Part shown: in pieces, positions 54,530 to 63,717 of the stretch
How positions within the stretch are numbered: position 1 is the first letter of the stretch
How the letters are laid out: each line of letters opens with the position of its first letter
Assembly: GCA_018240595.1 (NCBI GenBank)
Contig: JAFEFL010000025.1
Coordinates: forward strand, 186,001-250,000
DNA from: Pseudomonadota bacterium
GTDB lineage: Bacteria; Pseudomonadota; Alphaproteobacteria; Rhizobiales; Xanthobacteraceae
Length of the DNA stretch: 64,000 nucleotides
Direction of reading: 5' to 3'
The notes under the pieces: model-generated
What the model was told of the DNA's origin: nothing
Databases searched by the model: none
What the model saw: only the letters and a program-made list of their open reading frames with translations
Translations under genes and position numbers: made by a program

Positions 54530-54668
54530 CCGTCTTACCCGGCCTTGCGTCGGGCATCCACGGCTTACTTCTTTCTTTCGTAACGCAGACGAGGGTGGCC
54601 GGGACATAGGCGTTGCTAAAAGCAACGCCGTCCTTGCGGACGGCTATGCCCGGCCATGACGCCGTCAT
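54530..54668. repeat. Composite palindromic repeat between livK and livH
   Basis: CCGTCTTACCCGGCCTTG (54531-54548) followed by CGGGCATCCACGG closely matches the arm at 61563-61595 read in reverse. Then come two small hairpins, GGCGTTGC/GCAACGCC (54610-54629) and CCGTCC/GGACGG (54629-54644), and GGCTATGCCCGGCCATGACG. It looks like a repeat unit broken up by inserted hairpins inside the liv operon. Confidence 0.75.
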
Positions 54669-54693
54669 CTACCGACGACCGTGGCCCTGATCC

Positions 54694-55938
54694 TTACGAA
54701 CGCTGATTGTACGGCTTCAGCGGCCATTCAGGCTTGGCGTTGGCCGCGCTCTTCGGCGCCACAGTGACAAGCTTGCCGTCGCGATTCTGAATCGCGCCGC
54801 CGACGATCTTGTCGTTCTGCCCCTTGGCGTCGAAGGAGATGCCAGGACCGATCGACGAATTGTCCTTGATGTCGGTCTTGCGGATCGCGTCGGCAAGCGC
54901 CTTCGGATCGGTCGAACCGGCGCGCTTGTAGGCGTCGGCGGCAACCAGCAGAGCCTCGAAGGTATAGACGTGGTTGGTGTTGAGGTTGACGCCAGGGCTC
55001 GACTTGGCGAGCGCGGTCTCGAGCGTCTTCGACAGCTTCTTGTTCGGATCGTACCACGGCACGTAGCTGATCGGGCCGTCCGACAGCTTGCCAAGCGTCT
55101 TGAGATACTGATCCTCGTACCAGCCCGGGCCCATGCTCATGACCGAGGTGGGGGTCCAGCGCTGCTTGACCATTTCGCGGGTCAGAAGAATGGCATCGTT
55201 GAGACGGCTCACCATCAGCAGAATCTCGGCGCCGGTCGCCTTGGCCTTGGCCAGTTCGACCGAGAGATCGCGCGCCGCCGGATCGTAGGGGATGGTCTCG
55301 AGAATCTTGTACGGCATATTGAACTTCGGCATCACGGCGCCGATGCCACCGGCCATCGCCGTGCCGAAGGTGTCGTTGACGTGCATAAACACCGCGGTCT
55401 TTGGCGACGCGCCGGTGAGTTCAAAGACTTCCTTCTGATCGACGAAGGCGTCGCGCAGGATCATGCCCGCGGTCGGGAAGTTGCGGAACACGAACTTGTA
55501 GCCCTGCTCCGTGATCGGCGGCGCCGCGGCAATGTTGATAACGAAGGGAATGCCCTTCTGCTCGGCGACTTGCGCAATGGCGCTCGACTGACCGCTATCG
55601 AAGGCACCGACGAGAAGCTGGGCGCCCTCGCCGATCAGCTTTTCGGCGCGTGAGCGGGCGACATCGACATTGGTCTCGGTGTCGGCGTTGACGATCTCGA
55701 GTTCCGGATAGCCGAGGTCCTTGAGGATGCCGGCGGCGATATCGACGCCGCGCTGGCAGTCCTGGCCGATGCCGGCCTGGTAGCCCGAACGGGGCAGCAG
55801 CACGCCGACCTTGAGCGGGCCGGCGGCGCGCGCGATGTTGAAGGGCGCGAGGCCCGCGGTGAGACCGAGTGCGCCGAGGCCGGCGGTCACGGTGCGGCGG
55901 CTGACGCCGGCTTTGTTCCTGGGTGTCTTATTGGTCAT
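54694..55938 (-). CDS. ABC transporter substrate-binding protein (LivK type)
   Basis: A 414-residue periplasmic type I binding protein. The N-terminus has SRRTVTAGLGALGLTAG, a twin-arginine-type signal, with cleavage likely after ARA near residue 39. The mature part begins LKVGVLLPRSGYQAGIGQDCQRG. AEKLIGEGAQLLVGAFDSGQSSAIAQVAEQ and NTNHVYTFEALLVAADAYKRAG are family segments. The substrate may be an amino acid or an aromatic acid; subfamilies controlled by a MarR protein often import aromatics. ATG 55938 is preceded by GGGGGAGGAAA. First gene of the transporter operon, divergent from marR. Confidence 0.92.
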   Translation of the reverse strand: MTNKTPRNKAGVSRRTVTAGLGALGLTAGLAPFNIARAAGPLKVGVLLPRSGYQAGIGQDCQRGVDIAAGILKDLGYPELEIVNADTETNVDVARSRAEKLIGEGAQLLVGAFDSGQSSAIAQVAEQKGIPFVINIAAAPPITEQGYKFVFRNFPTAGMILRDAFVDQKEVFELTGASPKTAVFMHVNDTFGTAMAGGIGAVMPKFNMPYKILETIPYDPAARDLSVELAKAKATGAEILLMVSRLNDAILLTREMVKQRWTPTSVMSMGPGWYEDQYLKTLGKLSDGPISYVPWYDPNKKLSKTLETALAKSSPGVNLNTNHVYTFEALLVAADAYKRAGSTDPKALADAIRKTDIKDNSSIGPGISFDAKGQNDKIVGGAIQNRDGKLVTVAPKSAANAKPEWPLKPYNQRS

Positions 55939-56082
55939 GACATTTCCTCCCCCTGGCCGACGATGGCCGGTTTCGATCGATAATGCCGGATTTGTTCCGG
56001 CTTTGACAGGCACGTAACGCGACCGCAGGCGCCGCCGGCCGCTCTCCGCCGGGGACACCTGCAATCGTAAATTTCGGATCAT

Positions 56083-56103
56083 ATTGTTGACTAGGACAAC
56101 AAT
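56083..56103. promoter_or_regulatory. Perfect inverted repeat, candidate MarR operator
   Basis: ATTGTTG (56083-56089) and CAACAAT (56097-56103) are perfect inverted repeats with a 7-nt spacer. The site lies in the 232-nt region between the divergent livK-like and marR genes, and TATGAT on the minus strand beside it could be a -10 box for the transporter. MarR dimers bind palindromes of this size. Confidence 0.65.
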
Positions 56104-56170
56104 TCCCGTCAACACCATAATGGAACGGGCGCACACCGTATGATGCGCCGCCGCATGGGAGCGACGCCGG

Positions 56171-56704
56171 ATGCCGCCAAGGGCCGCATTTAGCAGGACA
56201 ACGACCGCGGCGCGGGCGACCCGCGCCAGCATGTCTGCGGACAAGCCCGCGTCCGGACGCCGCAAGGCCGGCGCCGTCAGCGATCTCGGCGCGCTCAATG
56301 GCCATCTCGGCTACTTCATCCGCCGTCTGCAAATCTGGGTGTTTCAGGATTTCATCCGCACGTTGGCGCCGCTCGAGATCAGCCCGGCGCAGTTTTCGGT
56401 GCTCTCGGTCATCAACGCCAATGAAGGCCTGTCGCAGGCCGAGCTCGGCAACACGCTGGCGATCGAACGCGCCCGCCTGGTGCGGCTCCTCAACCGCCTG
56501 CAGAAGCGCCGCCTCATCGAACGCCTACCCTCCTCGGCGGATGGCCGCCGCCACGCCTTGCGCCTAACGCCGATCGGACAAACCACACTGAAGCAGGCAA
56601 TGGCGCTCGCCGACCGGCACGAGGCCGGACTTCTCGCCAAGCTCGGCGAGGAGCGCTACGGCGCGCTGATGGAAGCGCTGCGCGACCCTTCCGCATCTAG
56701 CTGA
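56171..56704 (+). CDS. MarR-family transcriptional regulator
   Basis: A 177-residue winged-helix regulator. A 40-residue Arg/Ala-rich start is followed by the dimer helices (LNGHLGYFIRRLQIWVFQDF), the recognition part SQAELGNTLAIERARLVRLLNRLQKRRLIERLPSSADGRRHALRLTPIG, with the DGR wing, and a C-terminal helix. It is divergent from the transporter operon and probably represses it, releasing DNA on binding a small ligand. ATG 56171 is used; ATG 56231 (MSADKP) would remove the basic tail and is plausible. Its end overlaps the amidase gene by 8 nt. Confidence 0.9.
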   Translation: MPPRAAFSRTTTAARATRASMSADKPASGRRKAGAVSDLGALNGHLGYFIRRLQIWVFQDFIRTLAPLEISPAQFSVLSVINANEGLSQAELGNTLAIERARLVRLLNRLQKRRLIERLPSSADGRRHALRLTPIGQTTLKQAMALADRHEAGLLAKLGEERYGALMEALRDPSASS

Positions 56705-58010
56705 ACAACCTTTCGACCGCAGCGGCGATGCGCAGCAGTTGCCGGTCATGGCCGTTGCGCGCCAGCAGCATCAGGCCGGTCGGCAGCAGACCGTCGCGCG
56801 GCAACGGTAGCGACACGCCGGTTAGATCGAAGAAATTACCGATGGTGGTGTTGCGGAGCAGCATGGCGTTGCGCTGCAGGAACGACTTGGGCTCGCCGAG
56901 TTCGTCGAGGCGCGGCGCCACAGTCGCGGTTGACGGCATCACCAGCACATCGAGATCGCGCAACCGCTCGTCCATGGAGCGGATCAATGCGGCGCGCGTG
57001 CGCAGAGCATTGATGTAATCGAAGGCCGCGATGTCCTTGCCCTTGATCAGACGCGCGGCGACGACCGGATCGACGCCGGCGCTGGCGCGCGCCATGCGCT
57101 CGTGATGCACCGAAAAGGCTTCGGCGACGAGAATGCTGGTGCGCAACTGCAACGCCATCATGTCGTCGAACATCGGCAGCTTCTCATAAGAGAGCCGCAC
57201 GCCGGCCTTCTCCAGGCGGTCGAGCGCCTCAGGGAAGCGGCGGCCGACGGTGTCGTCGAGATTTTCCAGGGGCAGGCCTTGCGCAACGCCGACCCGAAGG
57301 CCCGCCAGCGGCGCGGCGTCGAGCGTCCACAGGACCTCGCCGGCCATCACCGCATCGGCGGCGGCGCATTGTGCCACCGACTTGGCGAGCGGCCCGATCG
57401 AGTCGAGCGAATAGGACAACGGAAACGCGCCGTCGGTCGGTACGCGCTGCTTCGACGGCTTGAAGCCGACGACGCCGCACAGCGATGCCGGAATGCGCAC
57501 CGAGCCGCCGGTGTCGCTGCCGATGGCGATCTCGCACATGTCGTCAGCGACCGAAACGCCGGCGCCGGACGACGAGCCGCCCGGCACGCGGGCACGGTCG
57601 GCCGGATTGCCGGGGGTACCGAAATGCGGATTGGCGCCGACGCCGGTGAAAGCGAATTCCGACATGTTGGTCTTACCCACAATCACCGCGCCGGCGGCGC
57701 GCAGGCGCTGCACAATCACGGCATCGCGCTCGGCGATCTTGCCTTCCCCGGCGATCACCTTTGAGCCGGCGCGCGTTACCTCGCCGGCGACGTCGAACAG
57801 ATCCTTGATGGTGACGATGGCGCCGTCGAGCGGGCCGAGCGAGACGCCGGCGCGGGCGCGCGCATCGCTGGCTTCGGCCGCGGCCTGCGCCGCCTCGCGA
57901 TAGACGGTGAGCACGGCGCGCGCGCCCTCGCCCTGGCTGTCATCGATGCGCTGCAGCGCGGCGGCGAGGCGTTCCTGGGCGGACGATTGATGCGCCGATG
58001 TTTTATCCAT
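56697..58010 (-). CDS. Amidase-signature family hydrolase
   Basis: A 437-residue amidase. The Ser-cisSer-Lys triad parts are visible: TIKDLF (Lys, near 65), GSDTGGSVRIPASLCGVVGFKPS (nucleophile Ser in GGS) and PGGSSSGAG (cis-Ser). Family members hydrolyse amides to acids and ammonia; the substrate is unknown. ATG 58010 (MDKTSAH) is chosen over an open upstream extension. It is convergent with marR and could process a compound imported by the neighbouring transporter, which is speculative. Confidence 0.91.
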   Translation of the reverse strand: MDKTSAHQSSAQERLAAALQRIDDSQGEGARAVLTVYREAAQAAAEASDARARAGVSLGPLDGAIVTIKDLFDVAGEVTRAGSKVIAGEGKIAERDAVIVQRLRAAGAVIVGKTNMSEFAFTGVGANPHFGTPGNPADRARVPGGSSSGAGVSVADDMCEIAIGSDTGGSVRIPASLCGVVGFKPSKQRVPTDGAFPLSYSLDSIGPLAKSVAQCAAADAVMAGEVLWTLDAAPLAGLRVGVAQGLPLENLDDTVGRRFPEALDRLEKAGVRLSYEKLPMFDDMMALQLRTSILVAEAFSVHHERMARASAGVDPVVAARLIKGKDIAAFDYINALRTRAALIRSMDERLRDLDVLVMPSTATVAPRLDELGEPKSFLQRNAMLLRNTTIGNFFDLTGVSLPLPRDGLLPTGLMLLARNGHDRQLLRIAAAVERLFS

Positions 58011-58084
58011 GGAACCAACTTTCCCGAGCAACGTTTTCTTATCGGACTTCAGGCGACTTCAGACAATCATTGTGGAGGCACATC

Positions 58085-58372
58085 ATGCGCAAGGCAATTC
58101 TTGGCGCTGCAATGCTGGCCGCGCTCATTTCGATGCCGGTCGGCGCCAACGCACAGGACGCGATAGGCGGCGCCATCGTCGGGGCCGGTGCGGGCGCCAT
58201 CATTGGCGGCGCGGCGACCGGACGTCCGGAAGGCGCGGCGGTCGGCGCGGTGATCGGAGGCACCACCGGTGCGGCGATCGGCGCCAACGCCGAGGAACGG
58301 CACTATCGTCATCGCACCCGGGTTTGCTGGGAGGACGATTGGGGCCGCACGCGCTGCCGCTATCGCTACTGA
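58085..58372 (+). CDS. Glycine-zipper secreted protein
   Basis: A 95-residue protein with a Sec signal (residues 1-23, ending ANA|QD), then two glycine-zipper helices (GGAIVGAGAGAIIGGAATG and AAVGAVIGGTTGAAIG, residues 28-66), and a basic aromatic tail (HYRHRTRVCWEDDW...RYRY) with two cysteines. GGAGG seven bases before ATG 58085 supports the start. Glycine-zipper proteins associate with membranes or the outer membrane; the exact role is unknown. Confidence 0.82.
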   Translation: MRKAILGAAMLAALISMPVGANAQDAIGGAIVGAGAGAIIGGAATGRPEGAAVGAVIGGTTGAAIGANAEERHYRHRTRVCWEDDWGRTRCRYRY

Positions 58373-58397
58373 CCGGCCCACGCTTATCAGGCTGGGA

Positions 58398-58425
58398 ACG
58401 GGGCGTCCGCTTGCGGGCGCCCCGT
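58398..58425 (+). terminator. Terminator-like hairpin
   Basis: ACGGGGCG (58398-58405) pairs with CGCCCCGT (58418-58425) with extra pairing inside. It sits 25 nt after the glycine-zipper gene and just before the ureG stop, so it can serve both converging genes. The T-tract is weak on both strands. Confidence 0.6.
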
Positions 58426-58439
58426 GTTGATTCGCCGTT

Positions 58440-59066
58440 CTAATGCGCGAGCCCGCCCTTTTCCTCGATGAACTTCACCACCGCGGCAACGTCCTTGCCC
58501 TCGCGCATGTTGGTCATGACGAAGGGCCGCTTGCCGCGCATGCGCGTGGCGTCGCGCTGCATCACCTCGAGCGAGGCGCCGACATGGGGCGCTAGATCGA
58601 TCTTGTTGATGACGAGCAGATCCGAACGCGTGATGCCCGGGCCGCCCTTGGACGGAATCTTGTCGCCGGCGGCGACGTCGATGACGTAGATGGTGATGTC
58701 GGCGAGCTCCGGCGAGAAAGTCGCGGCCAGATTGTCGCCGCCGGATTCGATCAGAATCAAATCGAGATCGGGAAACTTCGTGCGCATTTCGGCGACGGCG
58801 GCGAGATTGATCGAGGCGTCCTCGCGGATCGCGGTGTGCGGACAGCCGCCGGTCTCGACGCCGGCAATGCGGTCGGCGGCCAGCGCGCCGGAGCGCACCA
58901 GGTATTCCGCGTCCCACTTGGTATAGATGTCGTTGGTGATAGCTGCGATCTGGTAGCGGTCGCGCAGCGCCTTGCACAGCGCATCCATCAGCGCCGTCTT
59001 GCCGGAGCCGACCGGCCCGCCAACGCCGACGCGGAGAGGACCGTGGGGGCTTGTCGCTTTGCTCAT
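58440..59066 (-). CDS. ureG: Urease accessory GTPase
   Basis: A 208-residue SIMIBI GTPase that delivers nickel to urease. It has the P-loop [15 protein letters not shown] (residues 13-27), [25 protein letters not shown] (with the nickel-binding Cys-Pro-His), [19 protein letters not shown] and NKIDLAP. ATG 59066 gives the usual UreG length; 15 more codons are open upstream. It comes last in the leftward urease gene set. Confidence 0.96.
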   Translation of the reverse strand: MSKATSPHGPLRVGVGGPVGSGKTALMDALCKALRDRYQIAAITNDIYTKWDAEYLVRSGALAADRIAGVETGGCPHTAIREDASINLAAVAEMRTKFPDLDLILIESGGDNLAATFSPELADITIYVIDVAAGDKIPSKGGPGITRSDLLVINKIDLAPHVGASLEVMQRDATRMRGKRPFVMTNMREGKDVAAVVKFIEEKGGLAH

Positions 59067-59132
59067 GCGTTTAGGGTTCCTGCGAACGTCCGGCGCCGTT
59101 GTTTCGGCCATTCCGCGCGACGGCGCAAGGGA

Positions 59133-59164
59133 CCTTCACCCTTCCCTGGTGGGGAGGGTGAAGG
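59133..59164. repeat. Palindromic repeat (CCTTCACCCT..GGGGAGGGTGAAGG)
   Basis: CCTTCACCCTTCCC (59133-59146) pairs with GGGGAGGGTGAAGG (59151-59164) with one mismatch around TGGT. It lies between ureG and the unknown secreted-protein gene and resembles extragenic palindromes common in Rhizobiales; it could also act as an attenuator. Confidence 0.65.
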
Positions 59165-59194
59165 GCGGGGCGAGTTCTGCCTTGCCGGCCCCCT

Positions 59195-60022
59195 TTATCG
59201 CCAACCGTGGGCGCGCGCGAAGGCGCGGTTGTAGCCGTCGCGGAAGCCCTGGTCGTAGGCGCGATCGTAAGCGGACGGACGGCCGCCCCAGCGTTGGCCA
59301 TAGCCGCCGTCGCCCCGGTCCATGGGCCCCGCGCCGGCGGCCTTGCCGGCCTCCCCCGCGGTCTCCGAGTCGTTCAGGGTCTCACCATCGGTACCGCGCT
59401 GGCGCGTGTCTCGATCCACGCCGGCACGGTCCATTCCTTCTTCGGCCATCACACCGCGATGCATGCCACCGCGCCCCATGCCCTCACGACCATCAGGACG
59501 ACCCGTGTTGTCATACGCCATATCGTCATCGTTCATGTCATCGTCGCCGGACATGCCCTGCCGATGCATGTCCTGCTTGTTCATGGCGTGACGATTCATC
59601 GACCGCGGATTGATGCGCAGGAAAATCGTGTTGCCGTCTTCGTCCCGCGCCTTGATTCGGTATGTGGCGCCGAGAATACGCACATCGGTAAAGCCGGCTT
59701 CCTTTAGGGCCTGACGTAGACGGCGCTGCGCCATCGCGCGCTCGCTCTTCGGCCCACCGTCACGCGACTCATTCACCGAACGGTCGCCATCGGCGCTCTT
59801 AGCCGATGCCCCGTCGGAAGCCTGGCCCGAGGCATCGCGATCTTTCAACGCCTTGTCGATCGCTTTCTCAGCGCCCTTCTCGCCCTTTGCCGCGTCTTTA
59901 TGTTGTACCGAACCGCCGCGTTGCGCGGCGTCGTTGCCCGGCGTCGCATCATTCGCGGCCAAGACCGGGGTCGCGACCAGCAGCGCCGCGGTCGTCGCGC
60001 ACAACAACCATTTCTTGTTCAT
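59195..60022 (-). CDS. Unknown secreted Met/Asp/His-rich protein within the urease locus
   Basis: A 275-residue protein with a clear Sec signal peptide (residues 1-22, ending VLA|AND). Residues 24-95 are Asp/Ala/Lys-rich and probably disordered. A short folded-looking core follows (LRQALKEAGFTDVRILGATYRIKARDEDGN, about 103-132, in two strands and a helix). Residues 140-200 are rich in Met, His and Asp (for example MNRHAMNKQDMHRQG, DDDMNDDDM). The C-terminus has YDRAYDQGFRDGYNRAF. AGGAGAGG six bases before ATG 60022 supports the start. No family is recognised. Metal (nickel) binding is suggested by composition and context only. Confidence 0.75.
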   Translation of the reverse strand: MNKKWLLCATTAALLVATPVLAANDATPGNDAAQRGGSVQHKDAAKGEKGAEKAIDKALKDRDASGQASDGASAKSADGDRSVNESRDGGPKSERAMAQRRLRQALKEAGFTDVRILGATYRIKARDEDGNTIFLRINPRSMNRHAMNKQDMHRQGMSGDDDMNDDDMAYDNTGRPDGREGMGRGGMHRGVMAEEGMDRAGVDRDTRQRGTDGETLNDSETAGEAGKAAGAGPMDRGDGGYGQRWGGRPSAYDRAYDQGFRDGYNRAFARAHGWR

Positions 60023-60151
60023 GGAACCTCTCCTGATGTCCGGATATCGCCCTTCCGAAGACAAAGCCGAAGCAGAGAGATCGTTCGCGCGTCGTGGCGA
60101 AAATCGGGCAATTGTTTTTGCGGCCTTGTGTCACAAGGCGTCCGGCGGCCG

Positions 60152-60805
60152 CTAGGACCGGAACAGTCGCGTGTACTGCGTCTCGTGACGGGCCGAGGCG
60201 AGATCGGCGCGGAAGGCCGACGAGCCGAGATCGTCGAGCGCGGCAACGCCGGCGCGCTGCGCGACGGCGACGACGACGGCCTCGAGAGCGGCGAGCACGT
60301 GCAGTCCCTGCGTCTGCCCGAGCGGAACGAGCCGCACGCCGGCGGAGACCCAGTTCGCGGTCAGCGCGTGCAGATAGGCCGTGAGCGCCTGCTCCAGCGT
60401 GATGCGATGACCGGCAGCGGTGACGGCGACCGCAACCGGATAAGCCACCGGACCAGTCCAGGCCGCCTTGAGCGCATCGAGCGCGGCGCAGGGCCACGCC
60501 GCGCGCGCGGCCTCGACAAAGGCATTGCCCTGCGCGGTGGTTTCCAGATGCCGCTCCTTGGACGGCGCGAAGGCGGCAGCAAGCTCGGCGATGTCGCGCA
60601 GCGCCTTGTCGTCGTTATCGATGACGGCGCGGTGGGCGTGGGCGAACAGCACCGCGTCGCAGTAGCCGCCGCCGCGCGTCAGCATCACGTCGAGCCAGTC
60701 CTTCAGCGTCGCGGCGTCGGCAATGTCGCCGGCCTCGACCGCCCATTCGATGCCGGAGGAATAAGAGAAGGCGCCGACCGGAAACGCCGGCGACAGCCAG
60801 GCCAT
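60152..60805 (-). CDS. ureF: Urease accessory protein UreF
   Basis: A 217-residue helical protein that works with UreG and UreD in urease activation. [22 protein letters not shown] at the N-terminus and a C-terminal region ending [13 protein letters not shown] are those of UreF. ATG 60805 is the only good start, but the frame continues upstream with LLRL, residues found just before MAWLSP in typical UreF proteins, and no ribosome binding site is visible. The upstream DNA is repeat sequence, so the original start may have been lost or replaced. Confidence 0.9.
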   Translation of the reverse strand: MAWLSPAFPVGAFSYSSGIEWAVEAGDIADAATLKDWLDVMLTRGGGYCDAVLFAHAHRAVIDNDDKALRDIAELAAAFAPSKERHLETTAQGNAFVEAARAAWPCAALDALKAAWTGPVAYPVAVAVTAAGHRITLEQALTAYLHALTANWVSAGVRLVPLGQTQGLHVLAALEAVVVAVAQRAGVAALDDLGSSAFRADLASARHETQYTRLFRS

Positions 60806-60817
60806 GAGGCGGAGGAG

Positions 60818-61012
60818 CGTGCTTGCTTCCTTCTCCCCGCTTGCTTCCTTTTCCCCTCCCCCCGCGCGCACAGCGCGTGGTGGGGAGGGGTCAGGGGTGG
60901 GGGGCGAACCTTGCACGTGTGACGAAGATTCCCCCCACCCCGACGCACGCCGCTTGCGCGGCGCGCGCCGACCCTCCCCACCGCTTCGCGGGGGGAGGGA
61001 AAAGAAAGCGCG
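60818..61012. repeat. Repeat mosaic between ureE and ureF
   Basis: Two 18-bp tandem copies (60821-60838 and 60839-60856, one mismatch) abut a palindrome CCCCTCCCC/GGGGAGGGG (60853-60861, 60882-60890). A second palindrome follows, CCCTCCCC/GGGGAGGG (60972-60979, 60992-60999), with a CGC-rich hairpin near 60945-60968. No coding is supported. Confidence 0.75.
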
Positions 61013-61022
61013 GTCGCCGCCA

Positions 61023-61484
61023 TCATCCATGCTCATGCCCGTGATGGCGGTGCCCATGCCCATGCGGCGAGGCCGGCTCCGGATCGAACGCCGCCTCGAC
61101 CGGCGCAAGGCGCGCACCGAGGCCGCGCAGCATGTCCTCGAGCACATGATCGCGGCGGATACGCACGCGGCCGCCGACGATCTGCACGTCGGTGTGGCGG
61201 TTGCCGAGATGCCAGGCGAGCCGCACGGCCTCGAAGGCGCTTGGCGCTTCGATCTCGACAAGCTGCTCCTCCACGCCCGCAATGGCGACGATGGAGCCGT
61301 CGTCGAGCACCAGACCGTCGCCATCGCGCAGCGCCACGGGCTTGGGAAAATCGATCAGCACCTGCGTGCCCTGCTCGCCGGTCAGCACGATGCGGCGGCG
61401 ATGACGGTCGTCGGCGTCGAGCACGACGCGGTCGACGGCGGCAGTGTACTCACCTCTCGCTTTGATGGACGTGACGCGCTTCAT
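61023..61484 (-). CDS. ureE: Urease accessory nickel chaperone UreE
   Basis: A 153-residue metallochaperone that brings nickel to the UreDFG complex. The N-terminal peptide-binding domain has [33 protein letters not shown]; the metal domain has [30 protein letters not shown] (the conserved His near residue 97). The C-terminal tail [13 protein letters not shown] is a nickel-binding His cluster. ATG 61484 begins the usual MKRVTSI. Confidence 0.95.
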   Translation of the reverse strand: MKRVTSIKARGEYTAAVDRVVLDADDRHRRRIVLTGEQGTQVLIDFPKPVALRDGDGLVLDDGSIVAIAGVEEQLVEIEAPSAFEAVRLAWHLGNRHTDVQIVGGRVRIRRDHVLEDMLRGLGARLAPVEAAFDPEPASPHGHGHRHHGHEHG

Positions 61485-61500
61485 GCCCGCCCTTTTACTC

Positions 61501-61595
61501 CGTCATGGCCGGGCTTGTCCCGGCCATCCACGTCTTGCAAAGGCCGCCCGGTTCTAGAGGCGTGGATGCCCGGCACAAGGCCGGGTATGACGGCG
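61501..61595. repeat. Paired palindromic repeats between ureC and ureE
   Basis: Arm 1 (61501-61533) reads CCGTCATGGCCGGGCTTG.. and arm 2 (61563-61595) is its approximate reverse complement. Each is also internally palindromic (GGCCGGG/CCCGGCC in the first). A similar arm occurs at 54531-54562 in the liv operon. Forms beginning CGTCATGGCCGGG are common dispersed repeats in Bradyrhizobium-like genomes. Confidence 0.82.
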
Positions 61596-61616
61596 TTCGT
61601 TGCCACGCCAAACCGA

Positions 61617-63326
<1,710 letters not shown>

Positions 63327-63456
63327 CGATCAGCTCCGAGCGAATGACGGCGTTGCGAAACAAACAAACATCACGGCTGTTTAATAATCCCCAGAGTTAT
63401 CAACCGGCGATTTCGGGCTCTTGCCATGCACGCAGCAAGGAATAGGCTTGGCCCCG

Positions 63457-63493
63457 GATCAATCGTCTTTGGCTTCGCCGAACAGGATTGATC
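63457..63493. repeat. Inverted repeat GATCAATC..GATTGATC
   Basis: Perfect 8-bp arms (63457-63464, 63486-63493) enclose a 21-nt spacer containing TTTGGCTTCGCCGAA, itself a small hairpin. It could be a repeat element or a protein-binding site upstream of ureC. Confidence 0.5.
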
Positions 63494-63649
63494 GCCATGG
63501 CCGGAGCGGGCTGGGACGTAAGCGCTGCTAGCAACGTTCGCGTTGCGGGCGATGAATGCGGTCCAAACTTGCCGGTCCTGGCTCTCAGTAACTGGGTACC
63601 GGTTGGCGCGCTCACGCGTGTAGCCCGGAAGCGGATCCGAGAGCTTGAG

Positions 63650-63673
63650 ACGGGCGGACGACGGTCCGCCCGT
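63650..63673 (-). terminator. Hairpin downstream of the GFA-family gene
   Basis: ACGGGCGGAC (63650-63659) pairs perfectly with GTCCGCCCGT (63664-63673) around a 4-nt loop, 45 nt after the GFA stop codon. No T-run follows on the minus strand, so it is only a possible terminator. Confidence 0.5.
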
Positions 63674-63717
63674 TATGGCTTTTGGGGCCGCGCGAAGCGG
63701 CCGCAGAGCGGCCCTGC

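Larger units (their letters stand above)
63327..63717. other. Noncoding gap upstream of ureC
   Basis: 391 bases with no supported gene. It holds the ureC leader, two inverted repeats (63457-63493, 63650-63673) and a GTAGCCCGGAAGCGGATCCG stretch similar to widespread Rhizobiales repeats. No remnant of ureB was recognised in any frame by eye. A promoter for ureC is expected but I cannot place it. Confidence 0.55.

Noticed and set aside
60818..61595. A CRISPR array in the repeat-rich urease region
   Set aside because: Repeats are palindromic, irregular in spacing and not separated by uniform spacers; no cas genes are present.
63327..63717. A degraded ureB or ureA upstream of ureC
   Set aside because: No urease beta or gamma motifs were recognisable in any frame by eye; a profile search would be decisive.
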